Positions 53,870 to 63,640 of a stretch of 64,000 nt of DNA are shown here, in pieces; position 1 is the stretch's first letter; each line of letters opens with the position of its first letter. The stretch comes from Halomonas fontilapidosi. Lineage in GTDB: Bacteria > Pseudomonadota > Gammaproteobacteria > Pseudomonadales > Halomonadaceae. The position numbers and the translations under genes were made by a program. The notes beneath the pieces were generated by a model that ran no database searches, had not been told where the DNA came from, and saw nothing but the letters and a program-made list of their open reading frames with translations. The stretch is from positions 96,968-160,967 of the forward strand of contig NZ_JACHXQ010000002.1 of the NCBI RefSeq assembly GCF_014192285.1. The letters are read 5' to 3'.

Positions 53870-56110
53870 TTAGCCCGGCACCCCTTCGGCTCGGGTCACA
53901 CGAGTCCCACCGGCAGTAGCATGCCGCTTGGCGCGGTGGTCATGCAGCTTCTGGTAGCTCTCGATCAAGCGCTGGTGCTTCTCCAGCCCCTCCAGCGCCA
54001 TGCTGGTCGGGGTCAGGCCGTGGAAGCGCACGCCGCCGTTCACCGAGCCCACCACGGCTTCCATGGTCGCCTCGCCGAACATGCGCCGGAAGTTGTGCAG
54101 GAAGTCGTCCAGTTCCAGCTCGTCATCGAGGAGGACCTCGAGGACCGCGCTCACCGCACGGTAGAAGAGGTTGCGCGCTACGGTGTTGTCGTTGTACTGC
54201 AGGAAGATGTCGACCCGCTCCAGCGCTTCCTCGTGCTGGCCCAGCGCCAGGTTGATCAGCAGCTTCAGCTCGAGGATGGTGAGCTGGCCCCACTCGGTGT
54301 TCTCGTCGAACTCGATGCCGATCAGGGTGATGATGTCCTGATGGTCGTCGATCTGGGTCTCTTCCAGGCGCTCGAGCAGGTCGGCGAGCTGCGCGTCGCT
54401 CAGCTCGTGCAGGTGCAGGATGTCCTCGCGGAACAGCAGCGCCTTGTTAGTGTTGTCCCACACCAGGTCATCCATCGGGTAGACCTCGGAGAAGCCGGGC
54501 ACCAGGATGCGACACACCGGCGCGCCCAGATCATCAAAGATGGCCATGTAGGACTCGAGGCCCAGTTCGTCGAGGATGCCGAACAGGGTCGCCGCCTCCT
54601 CAGCGGTGCTATCTGTACCGCTGCCGGAGAAGTCCCAGTCGACGAATTCGATATCCGAGCGGGCGCTGAAGAAGCGCCAGGAGATCAGTCCGGACGAGTC
54701 GATGAAGTGCTCGACATAGTTGTTGGGTTCGGTGACGGCCAGCGAATTGAACGTCGGCGGCGGGAAGTCGTTGAGCCCCTCGAAGCTGCGCCCCTGCAGC
54801 AGCTCGGTGAGACTGCGCTCCAGTGCCACGTGAAAGCTTGGGTGCGCGCCGAAGGAGGCGAAGACACCGCCGGTCTTGGGATTCATCAGGGTCACGCACA
54901 TCACCGGGAACTGCCCGCCCAGCGAGGCATCCTTGACCAGTACCGGGAAGCCCTGGGCCTCCAGCGCCTCGATGCCCTCGACGATCTCGGGGTAGCGCGC
55001 CAGCACCTCCTGGGGCACGTCGGGTAGCGCCAGCTCCTCCTCGATGATCTGCTTCTTCACCGCCCGCTCGAAGATCTCCGACAGGCACTGCACCTGCGCC
55101 TCGTGCAGGGTATTGCCCGCGCTCATGCCGTTGCTGAGATAGAGGTTCTCGATCAGGTTCGACGGGAAATAAATCGTCTTGCCATCGGAGTGGCGCACGA
55201 AAGGCAGCGAGACGATGCCGCGATCCGCCCGACCGGAGTTGGTGTCGACCAGGTTCGAGCCGCGAAGCTCCCCTTCGGGGTCGTAGAGCTCGCGGGTGTA
55301 GGCATCGAGAATGCCGTCGGGCAGTTCGTCGTTGGGACCAGGCTGGAACCACTTCTCGTCGGGGTAGTGGACGAAGTCGCTGGCGGCGATCGCCTCGCCG
55401 AAGAACTGGTCGTTGTAGAAGAAGTTGCAGCTCAAGCGCTCGATGAACTCGCCCAGCGCCGAGCACAGCGCGCTCTCCTTGGTGGCGCCCTTGCCGTTGG
55501 TGAAGCACATCGGCGAGGCGGCGTCGCGGATATGCAGCGACCATACGTGGGGCACGATATTGCGCCAGGAGGCGATCTCGATCTTCATGCCGAGCTCGGC
55601 CAGCATCGCCGACATGTTGGCGATGGTCTGCTCCAGCGGCAGATCCTTGCCCTCGATCCAGGTGTCGCCCTCGCCCTGCACCTTGCCCATCAGCAGCGCC
55701 TGGGCGTCCTCGTCGATGTTCTCCACCGCCTCGACCTGGAACTCGGGCCCGGTCTGCACCACCTTCTTCACCGTGCAGCGGTCGATGGAGCGCAGGATGC
55801 CCTGGCGATCCTTGTCGGAGATGTCTTCGGGAAGCTCCACCTGGATCTTGAAGATCTGCTGGTAGCGGTTCTCCGGGTCGACGATATTGTTCTGCGACAG
55901 CCGGATATTCTCGGTGGGGATGTCCCGCGCGTTGCAGTACACCTTGACGAAGTACGCCGCGCACATCGCCGACGAGGCCAGGAAGTAGTCGAACGGCCCC
56001 GGCGCCGAGCCATCCCCCTTATAGCGGATGGGCTGGTCGGAGATGACCGTGAAGTCGTCGAACTTGGCCTCCAGCCGGAGGTTGTCGAGATAGTTGACCT
56101 TGATTTCCAT
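53870..56110 (-). CDS. ycaO: OsmC-YcaO fusion protein
   Basis: A 746-residue two-domain protein. The first ~135 residues are OsmC-like (PFDYFLASSAMCAAYFVKVY with the first redox Cys). Residues about 160-730 are YcaO: TNGKGATKESALCSALGEFI, the ATP-binding region EIFERAVKKQIIEEEL, and a helical C-terminal TPR-like part. E. coli YcaO supports beta-methylthiolation of ribosomal protein S12 with RimO; the OsmC fusion occurs in a number of gammaproteobacteria. It appears to be a single gene unit convergent with the TPR regulator gene. Confidence 0.88.
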   Translation of the reverse strand: MEIKVNYLDNLRLEAKFDDFTVISDQPIRYKGDGSAPGPFDYFLASSAMCAAYFVKVYCNARDIPTENIRLSQNNIVDPENRYQQIFKIQVELPEDISDKDRQGILRSIDRCTVKKVVQTGPEFQVEAVENIDEDAQALLMGKVQGEGDTWIEGKDLPLEQTIANMSAMLAELGMKIEIASWRNIVPHVWSLHIRDAASPMCFTNGKGATKESALCSALGEFIERLSCNFFYNDQFFGEAIAASDFVHYPDEKWFQPGPNDELPDGILDAYTRELYDPEGELRGSNLVDTNSGRADRGIVSLPFVRHSDGKTIYFPSNLIENLYLSNGMSAGNTLHEAQVQCLSEIFERAVKKQIIEEELALPDVPQEVLARYPEIVEGIEALEAQGFPVLVKDASLGGQFPVMCVTLMNPKTGGVFASFGAHPSFHVALERSLTELLQGRSFEGLNDFPPPTFNSLAVTEPNNYVEHFIDSSGLISWRFFSARSDIEFVDWDFSGSGTDSTAEEAATLFGILDELGLESYMAIFDDLGAPVCRILVPGFSEVYPMDDLVWDNTNKALLFREDILHLHELSDAQLADLLERLEETQIDDHQDIITLIGIEFDENTEWGQLTILELKLLINLALGQHEEALERVDIFLQYNDNTVARNLFYRAVSAVLEVLLDDELELDDFLHNFRRMFGEATMEAVVGSVNGGVRFHGLTPTSMALEGLEKHQRLIESYQKLHDHRAKRHATAGGTRVTRAEGVPG

Positions 56111-56222
56111 GGACGGGGCACCGAAGCGTTGGGCGAAGCGAGGGGGAGAAAACCCGCCATTATCCAGTTTTTTGGGCGCCTCGTCTTGGGCAAGCGGTCA
56201 AAAAATCGCCAATCCGAGCGCA

Positions 56223-56242
56223 CGTGGGGCCAGCCCCCCACG
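56223..56242 (-). terminator. Hairpin downstream of the PagL-like gene
   Basis: CGTGGGG and CCCCACG form a perfect 7-bp stem around a 6-nt loop, 11 nt beyond the PagL-like stop on the minus strand. The T-run (ATTTTTTG) lies about 20 nt further on, so it is a possible but not canonical terminator. Confidence 0.45.
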
Positions 56243-56252
56243 CCGACGATGC

Positions 56253-56831
56253 TCAATACCGGTAGCGGAACTCGATCATATGGAAATCCGCCCCGGTCGT
56301 GTCAGACCCATTCACACCGGCATCGGAATAGTGCAGAAACCGGTAGCCGAGCCCCAGCTGTCGATATAACGGCCCCCCGATGCCCAGGGTCAGGGCGAAC
56401 TGGAAGGGCCCACCAAAATCCTGCGTGCCGAAGCGATGCCGACTGAACAGGGCGCCACCCACACCCAGGTCCATGAGCAAGCGCCCATCTTGGCTCCCGA
56501 GCGTCACCTCCGGGATGACCGACACGACAAGGGCATTTTCCCCCGCTCCCCGCAACACGCCGGCACTCGCCATCAACCGGGTGCCCATCCCCCAGCCTGA
56601 CGTGGCGTAGTGCTCCCACGGCAGCGCAACGTTGGCCGACAGGTCGTACTCGTTGAAATCCTCCGGCGCCTCATCCCCCAGCAAGGTCTTCTCCGAGACG
56701 CGGGCACGCAGGCCGAGACTCTGCAGCTCCAGGTTATCGGCGGCGCTCGGGGGCGGATCGAGCAGGCTGGCGAGGACGATCGCTGACAGCGCGAGGACTA
56801 CTGAATGGCGAGGCATTCCGATCACTGGCAT
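56253..56831 (-). CDS. PagL-like lipid A 3-O-deacylase (outer-membrane beta-barrel)
   Basis: A roughly 192-residue secreted protein: signal peptide (hydrophobic VVLALSAIVLASLL, cleavage near SAADN), alternating beta-strand pattern, and a terminal aromatic residue as in outer-membrane proteins. The last strand reads YRFLHYSDAGVNGSDTTGAD, which resembles the catalytic His-x-Ser-Asn/Asp-Ala region of PagL-type acyloxyacyl hydrolases. The Glu of the triad would be in MIEFRYRY but is 6 residues further away than in PagL. Start codons at 56840, 56831 and 56816 are all possible. It would remove the 3-O fatty acid of lipid A. Confidence 0.65.
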   Translation of the reverse strand: MPVIGMPRHSVVLALSAIVLASLLDPPPSAADNLELQSLGLRARVSEKTLLGDEAPEDFNEYDLSANVALPWEHYATSGWGMGTRLMASAGVLRGAGENALVVSVIPEVTLGSQDGRLLMDLGVGGALFSRHRFGTQDFGGPFQFALTLGIGGPLYRQLGLGYRFLHYSDAGVNGSDTTGADFHMIEFRYRY

Positions 56832-57015
56832 CGTCGGCACACCTGAAGGAAAGACTTGCGGATCAGGCTCATGTTAGCGGCGGGAAGCGAACCCGGCGAG
56901 TCGATTATTCGTGGGAACCGCGGCCGCCTCGGCCCCCCACAGGTCACGCAGCGGTGGTTTCCCGGCACGCGGCTCAGGCGTAGGCTGGACGGGCACCCGC
57001 GCGGAGGAGCACGCT

Positions 57016-57435
57016 GTGTCTCGATCGAACGATTTCCCTGCACCCGACGAGGCCCGACGACTGCGGCTGGTCTACGATGGCGACTGCCCGATGTGTCGGC
57101 GCTATGTGCGCTGGCAGCGCATTCGCCGCGACATCGGCGAACTCGAGCTGATCGACGGGCGCCAGGCCAGCGAGGCACGCCGCGAGCTCAGCGCCCAGGG
57201 CATCGACCTGGACCAGGGCTTCGCCCTGCAGGTCGGCGATCGCTGGTATCACGGCAGCGAGGCCCTGCATCGCCTCACCCTGCTCGGCACGCGAAGCGGC
57301 GTGTTCAACCGGCTGATGTATCGCCTGTTCGCCAGTCCCCGGCGCGCCGCCCGCCTCTACCCTTGGCTCAAGGCCTGTCGCAATACCCTCCTGCGCCTGT
57401 GCCGCATTCCGCCGATCGACAACCTGCGCCGCTGA
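57016..57435 (+). CDS. DCC (DUF393) thiol-disulfide oxidoreductase-like protein
   Basis: A 139-residue protein starting at the GTG at 57016, with GGAGG 8 nt upstream. The DCC signature is [20 protein letters not shown] (C-x2-C with the preceding Asp-Gly-Asp), the redox-like site of the family. The remainder is helical and basic, including the [16 protein letters not shown] segment. Members may act in thiol exchange, but the function is uncharacterised. It is convergent with the ABC efflux genes, with 15 nt between the stops. Confidence 0.8.
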   Translation: MSRSNDFPAPDEARRLRLVYDGDCPMCRRYVRWQRIRRDIGELELIDGRQASEARRELSAQGIDLDQGFALQVGDRWYHGSEALHRLTLLGTRSGVFNRLMYRLFASPRRAARLYPWLKACRNTLLRLCRIPPIDNLRR

Positions 57436-57450
57436 GCAGCACCGCTCGTG

Positions 57451-58158
57451 TCAGGCATTCATGGCATCACTGACGATACGTCCATCCACCAGGTTGATGG
57501 TGCGGTCACAGGTGGAGGAGAGACGCGGGTCATGGGTCACCAGCAGCACCGCACAGCCGCGCTCACGATTGAAACGCCGAAATAGCTCGAACACCTCGTC
57601 CGCCGTGCGCGTATCGAGGTTGCCAGTAGGCTCGTCGGCCAGCAGCAGTGCCGGCTCGGTGATCAGCGCACGGGCGATGGCCACACGCTGCTGCTGGCCA
57701 CCGGAGAGCCGGTTGGGCCTGGTATCGGCGAAGGTATCCAGCCCAACGGCGGCGAGCAGCTCGCGTGCGCGCTCGATGGCCGCCTGGTCGGGCTTGCCCC
57801 GTGTCAACATCAATGGCATCAGCACATTGTCGAGGGCACTGAAGGCCTGTATCAGGTGGTGGAACTGGAAAACGAAGCCGATGGAACTGCCGCGCAGCGT
57901 GGTGCGCCCGGCATCCGCCATCCCGCTGGTCGCCTGGCCAAGCAGGGTGAGCTCGCCGCTGCTCGGCGTGTCGAGCAGGCCGATCAGGTTCAGCAGCGTG
58001 CTCTTGCCCGAGCCAGAGGGCCCGACCAGGGCGGCGAAATCACTACGGCCGATGACCAGGTCGATTTCATGCAGTACCTCGGCCTCGTTGGGCAGCCCGA
58101 TATTGTAGGACTTGCTCAGCGCCTCCAGGCGCAGCACCTCGCTTGCCGCATCAGACAT
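57451..58158 (-). CDS. ABC transporter ATP-binding protein, MacB/LolD type
   Basis: A 235-residue ATPase from the ATG at 58158: Walker [22 protein letters not shown]-loop FVFQFHHLI, signature [16 protein letters not shown], Walker [13 protein letters not shown] and H-loop VTHDPRL. LolD-like features include the [14 protein letters not shown] segment. Its start lies 8 nt inside the permease gene. With the permease and adaptor it makes a MacAB-like or lipoprotein-type efflux unit; the cargo is unknown. Confidence 0.9.
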   Translation of the reverse strand: MSDAASEVLRLEALSKSYNIGLPNEAEVLHEIDLVIGRSDFAALVGPSGSGKSTLLNLIGLLDTPSSGELTLLGQATSGMADAGRTTLRGSSIGFVFQFHHLIQAFSALDNVLMPLMLTRGKPDQAAIERARELLAAVGLDTFADTRPNRLSGGQQQRVAIARALITEPALLLADEPTGNLDTRTADEVFELFRRFNRERGCAVLLVTHDPRLSSTCDRTINLVDGRIVSDAMNA

Positions 58159-59374
58159 AGCGTATCGCCACCACCGGATCCAGTCGCGCGGCACGCCGCG
58201 ACGGCACGGCGGCTGCCAGCACGCCGGTCAGCGTGGCCAGCAGCAGCGCTGCCGCCACCAGTGTTGTGGACACCGTAATGATGAAAAGTCCCGGCCCGAA
58301 AGTGTTGAACACCCACACCAGGAGGTAGCTGACTGCGATACCCATGACCGAACCGAGCAGGCCGAACAGCCCCCCTTGTATCAGGAACACCCGCATGATC
58401 TGCCGTCGGGTGGCGCCGGTGGCCCGCAGGATGCCGATTTCCCGAGTGCGCTGCACGACACTCACCGACAGCACGCTGGCAATGCCGAACGCCACCGAGA
58501 TGGCCACGAAGACGATGATCATATTGGTGGAGAGGCTCTGGGCCGTGAGGGCATTCATCAGCTGAGCGTTGGTTTCGATCCAGCTTTCCGCCTTCAGCGA
58601 GGTCAGGCGCCCCACCTGCTCGGCAATCGCCTCCGCCGAGAAGATGTCCGCGACCGTCAGGTCGATGACCGTCACCCCGCCGGGCAGGTCCAGCAGCGAT
58701 TGCGCTTGCTTGAGATCCAGATACACATAGCGCGAATCCAGCTCGCGAACCCCCAGTTCGAAGATGCCGGCGATGTTCACCACCCTGCTGTTCTGCTGGC
58801 CGGTTTCCAGCCGCAATTTCATGCCCACGTTAACGCCCAGATCATCGGCCAGCCGCTTGCCGAGCATCGCCTCGTCCGCCCCTACGCGAAACCGGCCGCT
58901 GACCAGGTAACGCTCCAGTGGAATGATCCGTCGGTAACGCGCCACATCGATCCCGGTCAGTGCCACCGACTGCACGGCCTCGCCACGGCGGGCAAATGCC
59001 GGCCCCGAAACCACTGGCGATACCGCTGTCAGCTCCGGCAGCCGATCAAGCGTCGTGCTGATCTGCTGCCAGTTGTTGATCGAGCGCAGGCGTTGCCCAC
59101 GCTTGTCCTCCTGGACCAGCTGCAGGATCCCGGGAGCAGCCGGCAACACTCGATTGACCTCGTCCGGCGACAGCAGGCGGATGTGGGCCTGGGTACCCAG
59201 GGTGCGCTCGATGATGTTGGACTGAAGGCCCTGAATCAGGGCCGCGATAAACACGATCACCGCCACGCCCACCGCCACGCCCAGGGCGATCATCAGCGAC
59301 TGCGCACGCCCCTCGCGCAGGAACGCGATCGCGATGGTCCACTCGGTCCACAAACCTCGCAGCAGGCGCCTCAA
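58151..59374 (-). CDS. FtsX-like ABC transporter permease (MacB-type)
   Basis: A 407-residue permease with a single N-terminal helix ([21 protein letters not shown]), a large periplasmic domain (about 50-270) and three C-terminal helices. The cytoplasmic loop reads [20 protein letters not shown], the MacB/LolC-type coupling motif. It overlaps the ATPase gene downstream and the adaptor gene upstream, so all three are one operon. Confidence 0.88.
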   Translation of the reverse strand: MRRLLRGLWTEWTIAIAFLREGRAQSLMIALGVAVGVAVIVFIAALIQGLQSNIIERTLGTQAHIRLLSPDEVNRVLPAAPGILQLVQEDKRGQRLRSINNWQQISTTLDRLPELTAVSPVVSGPAFARRGEAVQSVALTGIDVARYRRIIPLERYLVSGRFRVGADEAMLGKRLADDLGVNVGMKLRLETGQQNSRVVNIAGIFELGVRELDSRYVYLDLKQAQSLLDLPGGVTVIDLTVADIFSAEAIAEQVGRLTSLKAESWIETNAQLMNALTAQSLSTNMIIVFVAISVAFGIASVLSVSVVQRTREIGILRATGATRRQIMRVFLIQGGLFGLLGSVMGIAVSYLLVWVFNTFGPGLFIITVSTTLVAAALLLATLTGVLAAAVPSRRAARLDPVVAIRYV

Positions 59375-60600
59375 TTGAAGTTCACCGGCAGTTCGTTGCG
59401 GGTGGCGTGGTCCTCGCTGTTGCCGCCCCCAGGCGCCGTTCGTCGGGTGAACCGCACCCGCCTGCCCTCCGCGAGTGACACCGTGGGGTCCGCCAGCACC
59501 CTGTCACCTGCCGTCAACCCGTCGAGCACTTCGGACATGGCCAGGCCGCGCAACCCCAGTGTCACCTCTTGGCGGTGCACCCTGCCCTCGCGCACCACCC
59601 ACACCCGCGCCTGGTCGCCCTGGACGTCAGCGAGGGCATCATTGGGGATCGCCAGCGCCTGCTCACGCCGGCCGGTCTCGATGTTCACCGACACCGTCAT
59701 GTCCTGGCGCAGGAAGTCGGGGACCGGGTCGACCGCCAGGCGAACCTCCACGGTGCCGCGTTGGGGGTCGATACTCGGTGCGATCACGCTGACGTGGGCG
59801 GGAAACGAGCGCTGCGGATAGGCATCGGCAACGACCCTGGCGTCCTGCTGCAAGGCCAGCAGGGAGAGGTTGCGCTCATCGAGCGGCACAAGGATCTCGG
59901 TGGCGCCGCTCAGCGCGATGCTGAACAGCACCTGGCCGGGCTGTACCAAGTCACCGGGGGCCACGTCGCGGGTCAGCACCGTGCCGGCTACTTCGGAACG
60001 TATCACGGTCTTGGCGAGCCGGGCCTGCAGTGCGGCAAGGCGTTCTCGCAGCAGGGTCTCCTCGACGTTGCCCGGTGCCAGCGCCGTCGCCGTCAGGCGG
60101 GCGGTCTGGTAGGCATTTCGCGCCAGCATCTGCGCCTGTTCGGCCTGCTCCAAAGTTTCGGTGGAGAGCAGCGAGCGCTCGGCCAGCGCGCGACGCCGGG
60201 CCGTCTCGCGACGGGCCTGGGCCAACTCGGATTCGGCGCGCTCGAGTGCCACCTCGGCCTGCGGGCGCCGTCTGGTGGCAAGCTCCGTCAGCGCCGCCTC
60301 GGCCTCACGTACCTGTGCGGCGAGTTCCTCCGAACGCAGCACCAACAGCGTATCGCCGGGCGTCACGATGTCACCTTCTTCGACATGGCGCTCCAGCACG
60401 ACACCGGTGATTTCACTGCCCACCTGGGCCCGGGAGGGCGTCACGACTCGCCCCGTCGCCACCACCGTTTGCACCAACGGCTGCTTTTCAACCACATAGC
60501 CCTCAACCTCGGGTCCCTGCCACCAGCGCAGCGCGCCATAGCCCACGGCGAGTGCCAGGGCTAGTATCACGATCACAGGCGTGTAATACGCGCCACCCAA
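59371..60600 (-). CDS. HlyD/MacA-type periplasmic adaptor
   Basis: A 409-residue adaptor with an N-terminal membrane anchor (VIVILALALAVGYGALRWW), the lipoyl half-motif GVVLERHVEEGDIVTPGDTL, a coiled-coil hairpin (about 85-175) and the second lipoyl half AKTVIRSEVAGTVLTRDVAPGD. It recruits an outer-membrane channel to the MacB-like permease. The start is a TTG at 60600; AGGAGGGGG lies about 20 nt upstream, unusually far, so an earlier non-standard start is possible. Confidence 0.83.
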   Translation of the reverse strand: MGGAYYTPVIVILALALAVGYGALRWWQGPEVEGYVVEKQPLVQTVVATGRVVTPSRAQVGSEITGVVLERHVEEGDIVTPGDTLLVLRSEELAAQVREAEAALTELATRRRPQAEVALERAESELAQARRETARRRALAERSLLSTETLEQAEQAQMLARNAYQTARLTATALAPGNVEETLLRERLAALQARLAKTVIRSEVAGTVLTRDVAPGDLVQPGQVLFSIALSGATEILVPLDERNLSLLALQQDARVVADAYPQRSFPAHVSVIAPSIDPQRGTVEVRLAVDPVPDFLRQDMTVSVNIETGRREQALAIPNDALADVQGDQARVWVVREGRVHRQEVTLGLRGLAMSEVLDGLTAGDRVLADPTVSLAEGRRVRFTRRTAPGGGNSEDHATRNELPVNFN

Positions 60601-60852
60601 GGGTTGTCTTCTGGTCAGAACCCCCTCCTGTCTACCCTGAAAACACGCAATAAGCGCAGCTGCTGCGCTGCGCTATCCTGGGCTCGGCAGACGCATACCA
60701 CCCGGTCAGAACGCCCAGTGACCGATCAGGGCCGTGAAGCCGTTGAGCCGGTAGCTTTCGCGGCGTCGGGTCACCTCAGACTTATCCAGCCAAGTCTCCG
60801 GCGAAACGGCCGAGTGCTGCAGCACGGCATCGGCCGGCCGAGGGAGCCAGGG
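60601..60852. other. Intergenic stretch, 252 nt, with a possible minus-strand coding relic
   Basis: No complete gene is seen. On the minus strand a stop-bounded frame ending at 60706 reads LQHSAVSPETWLDKSEVTRR followed by RESYRLNGFTALIGHWAF, resembling the end of a beta-barrel protein, but it lacks an upstream part and a clear start. The rest is featureless apart from a short palindromic GCGCAGCTGCTGCGC-like stretch near 60655. Confidence 0.4.
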
Positions 60853-61818
60853 TCACTGCAGGGTGACCGGCGAGACGAACCCCGGCGGCTTCAGTGCCAG
60901 CACCGAACACTGCAGTTGCGATATCACCGACTCGGCCGTGTTGCCAATGATAAAACCGGGGATCCCGGTTCGCGCCACCGTCCCCATCACCACCAGATCA
61001 GCCTTCAACTTTTCGACCAGCTGGGGAATCTGTTTACGGGCCGACCCCATGGGCAAGTGGACCCGAGGGGACAGGTACTCATAGGCCTCTTCGCCGATGC
61101 GCTCGCTAAGCCTGAATGTCATCCTGTGCATGGCGACCTGATGGCGGGAATGTTCTCCCTCGATGATATGGCGCTCCGTCGTGTCGGGGTCATTGGACCA
61201 CATGCCCACGAAACCGGCCGTCGGTGCATCCCAGGCATGCACGAGATGAAGTTCGGCAAAGTCCGACAACGCCAGGGAACTGGCGAGATCCAGGATGCCG
61301 TCATTCAGCACCTGTTCGTCGGGCACGGTTCGCAGAACGTCGACATCGACGGCCGCGACGATGCGTTGATAGTTCGGCTTGTCGTCCGGCTTCATCAGCC
61401 AGACCGGACAGGGGCACTTACGCATCAGGTGCATGTCATCGCTACCGAACAACAAGCGGCTCCATTCGGGGTCTTCCGCTGTCTTGATGACGAGATCATG
61501 GCCATCCCTCAGCACGGCCCGAATCACCTCGATGAACGTGATTCCGACCAGTACGTCGACCTGGCAGTCAACGCGGTCGGCATGGGGGGCGATCAGCGAT
61601 TCGATCCATGTCCGGCGCTCGGCCATCACCGCGTCCCTGAGTTCATCGGCCGAGGGGCCCTTTGGCGCCAGGGAGCGATTCAGCATGTCTTCGGGGATGA
61701 CCTCGATGAGGGTCAACCTTGCCTGGTTGTTCTCCGCTAGCGACACGGCTCGGGCGAGACCCGCCTGCTGGGAGACCGAGCGCTCAATGACATAGAGGAT
61801 GTTCTCGAAATGTTTCAT
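60853..61818 (-). CDS. Tandem universal stress protein (UspE-like)
   Basis: A 321-residue protein with two Usp domains (residues about 1-150 and 160-315). The first begins HFENILYVIERSVSQQAGLA, the second opens NYQRIVAAVDVDVLRT and ends with VVMGTVARTGIPGFIIGNTA, the ATP-binding glycine pattern. The double-domain form resembles UspE. It is followed upstream by a cation/proton antiporter gene on the same strand (32-nt gap), suggesting a shared stress role. Confidence 0.85.
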   Translation of the reverse strand: MKHFENILYVIERSVSQQAGLARAVSLAENNQARLTLIEVIPEDMLNRSLAPKGPSADELRDAVMAERRTWIESLIAPHADRVDCQVDVLVGITFIEVIRAVLRDGHDLVIKTAEDPEWSRLLFGSDDMHLMRKCPCPVWLMKPDDKPNYQRIVAAVDVDVLRTVPDEQVLNDGILDLASSLALSDFAELHLVHAWDAPTAGFVGMWSNDPDTTERHIIEGEHSRHQVAMHRMTFRLSERIGEEAYEYLSPRVHLPMGSARKQIPQLVEKLKADLVVMGTVARTGIPGFIIGNTAESVISQLQCSVLALKPPGFVSPVTLQ

Positions 61819-61850
61819 GCGTTCTACCCTCCCGAGGGCTCGACCGACGA

Positions 61851-63479
61851 TCAGGGGGCCATGACCCGAATGGCCGCTTCTCTTGCAGCGTCTGCGTAAG
61901 GCACCAGCACCAGGTCCACCCCCTCCTTCTCAAAGCGTCGGGCGTCTCGATGGTGGGAAACGGCGATCGCGACTTTCCCCGCGAAGCCTTGCTGGCGAAG
62001 GCCATGCAGTAGCATGCGATTGACCATGGGGTCGCGGATAGTGCTGACCACCCAGCTCGCCTGTTGCAATGGCAAGGTTGCCACAAATTCAGGATCTTCT
62101 GCGTCCCCGTAGCAGACCTGGTAATGACTTCGTGCATGTTGCTCGACCGTGGTGGGATCGAAATCCACCGCCAGCAGACGACAGCCACGCTGCCTGAGGT
62201 CTGACGCGAGAGCCGCACCGTAGCGACCCAGCCCGATCAGCAGCACATCCACCGTCTTGTTGGCATCCGCCTGGTTGCCGAGCTCCCGGTGCGGCACCTG
62301 GCGCTCGAAGATCGATAACCAGGGCGCGAGGCGCTCATAGATGGCATGCGAGTAGAGGATCATGTAGGTAGACACGCTGATTGTGATCAGGCCCACCAGG
62401 GTGATCAGCCCCACCGTCTCCTGCTGCAGGTGTCCCAGGGCCAGCCCCATCGCCGCCAGGATCAGGGAGAACTCGCTGATCTGGGCAACCGTGAGCCCGG
62501 CGAGGAACCCGGTACGCTTGCGATAGCCCATGTAGCCCATGATCGCCATGACGATCAGGGGATTGCCGATCAACACGAACAGGGAAAGAAGCGCCGAAGC
62601 TCCGAGCTGCGCCCCCAGGGTGCCAAGGTTCAGGGTCGCCCCGAGTTCGATGAAGAAGAACAGAAGCAGGAAATCGCGGAGGCTCACCAGCCGAGAGGCT
62701 ACCTGTTCCCGGTAGGGTGTCGAGGCAATGGATACGCCGGCAAGAAAGGCGCCAACTTCCTTGCTGAAGCCGAGGGCGTCCCCGACCATGGCGCCAACCA
62801 CCGCCCAGGCAATGGCGAAGAGCATCAAGAGTTCCGACGAGTGGGCCAGCCGATGTAGCAGCCCCGGCAGGACATAGCGCATCAACAGGGCCACTCCCGA
62901 GAGCATGGCGGCGCCTGTCAGCAGGACCTTGAGGGCCTCCCAGCCCATGTTGACGTCGCCGTCGGCTTGGCCGTAAGCGGTCAGGCCGATCATGACCAGC
63001 ACCACCACGATGTCCTGCACGATCAGAAAACCGACCGCGATCCGCCCATGCAGGGAATCCACCTCACGCTTGTCGGACAGCAGCTTGACGATAATGATGG
63101 TGCTGGAAAAGGTCAGGGCCACGGCCACATAGAGGGCGGTGACCGACGACATGCCGAGCCCTAACGCAATGACGTAACCCAATGCCGAGGTGAACAGCAC
63201 CTGCCCCAGGCCGGAGGCAAGCGCCACCGGCCCCACTGACCGAATGATATGCAGGTCGAGTTTCAGTCCCACCACGAACAACAGCAGGGCAATGCCAAGC
63301 CGGGCGAAAAGCTCGATCTCGGTGCGTTGCTCGACCAGGCTGAAGCCCGACGGTCCCAACAGGATGCCCACGCCGATGAAGGCGACGATCAAAGGCTGGC
63401 GCAGTTGCTGCGCCAATACGCCCCCCAGCACGGCGAGGCCGAGGATCATGCCTATCTGGGCAAACACGCTCTCGAGCAA
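61851..63479 (-). CDS. Kef/RosB-type monovalent cation:proton antiporter with TrkA-N domain
   Basis: A protein of about 542 residues with twelve predicted membrane helices (residues up to about 390) and a C-terminal Rossmann TrkA-N domain (VLLIGLGRYGAALASDLRQR, G-x-G-x2-G). The helix with SKEVGAFLAGVSIASTPYR is typical of CPA2 antiporters. A TTG at 63479 with AGGG 8 nt upstream is chosen; the frame is open to a TTG at 63533. It exchanges K+ or Na+ for H+ and may respond to NAD(H) or similar nucleotides. Confidence 0.85.
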   Translation of the reverse strand: MLESVFAQIGMILGLAVLGGVLAQQLRQPLIVAFIGVGILLGPSGFSLVEQRTEIELFARLGIALLLFVVGLKLDLHIIRSVGPVALASGLGQVLFTSALGYVIALGLGMSSVTALYVAVALTFSSTIIIVKLLSDKREVDSLHGRIAVGFLIVQDIVVVLVMIGLTAYGQADGDVNMGWEALKVLLTGAAMLSGVALLMRYVLPGLLHRLAHSSELLMLFAIAWAVVGAMVGDALGFSKEVGAFLAGVSIASTPYREQVASRLVSLRDFLLLFFFIELGATLNLGTLGAQLGASALLSLFVLIGNPLIVMAIMGYMGYRKRTGFLAGLTVAQISEFSLILAAMGLALGHLQQETVGLITLVGLITISVSTYMILYSHAIYERLAPWLSIFERQVPHRELGNQADANKTVDVLLIGLGRYGAALASDLRQRGCRLLAVDFDPTTVEQHARSHYQVCYGDAEDPEFVATLPLQQASWVVSTIRDPMVNRMLLHGLRQQGFAGKVAIAVSHHRDARRFEKEGVDLVLVPYADAAREAAIRVMAP

Positions 63480-63640
63480 CTTGACCACCCTCGCAGTTGA
63501 TAAGACGACATGCTGATTATGCTTGCTTCCCAACCTACGCCTTGTCGATACCTGACACTATCCGCTAGCCCGTGGCGCAGAACGTCGTCTGGAGCGCACG
63601 AGAGCCGGCATACACGCCCGCTTGATGCCGAGTTCGTCCA

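Noticed and set aside
53870..56110. YcaO gene as part of a RiPP biosynthesis cluster
   Set aside because: No precursor peptide, E1-like partner or export genes are adjacent, and the protein has the OsmC-YcaO layout of the housekeeping type.
60601..60852. Small minus-strand frame ending at 60706 as a real gene
   Set aside because: It has a stop just upstream, no convincing start or ribosome site and only about 39 codons, so it is kept as a possible relic only.
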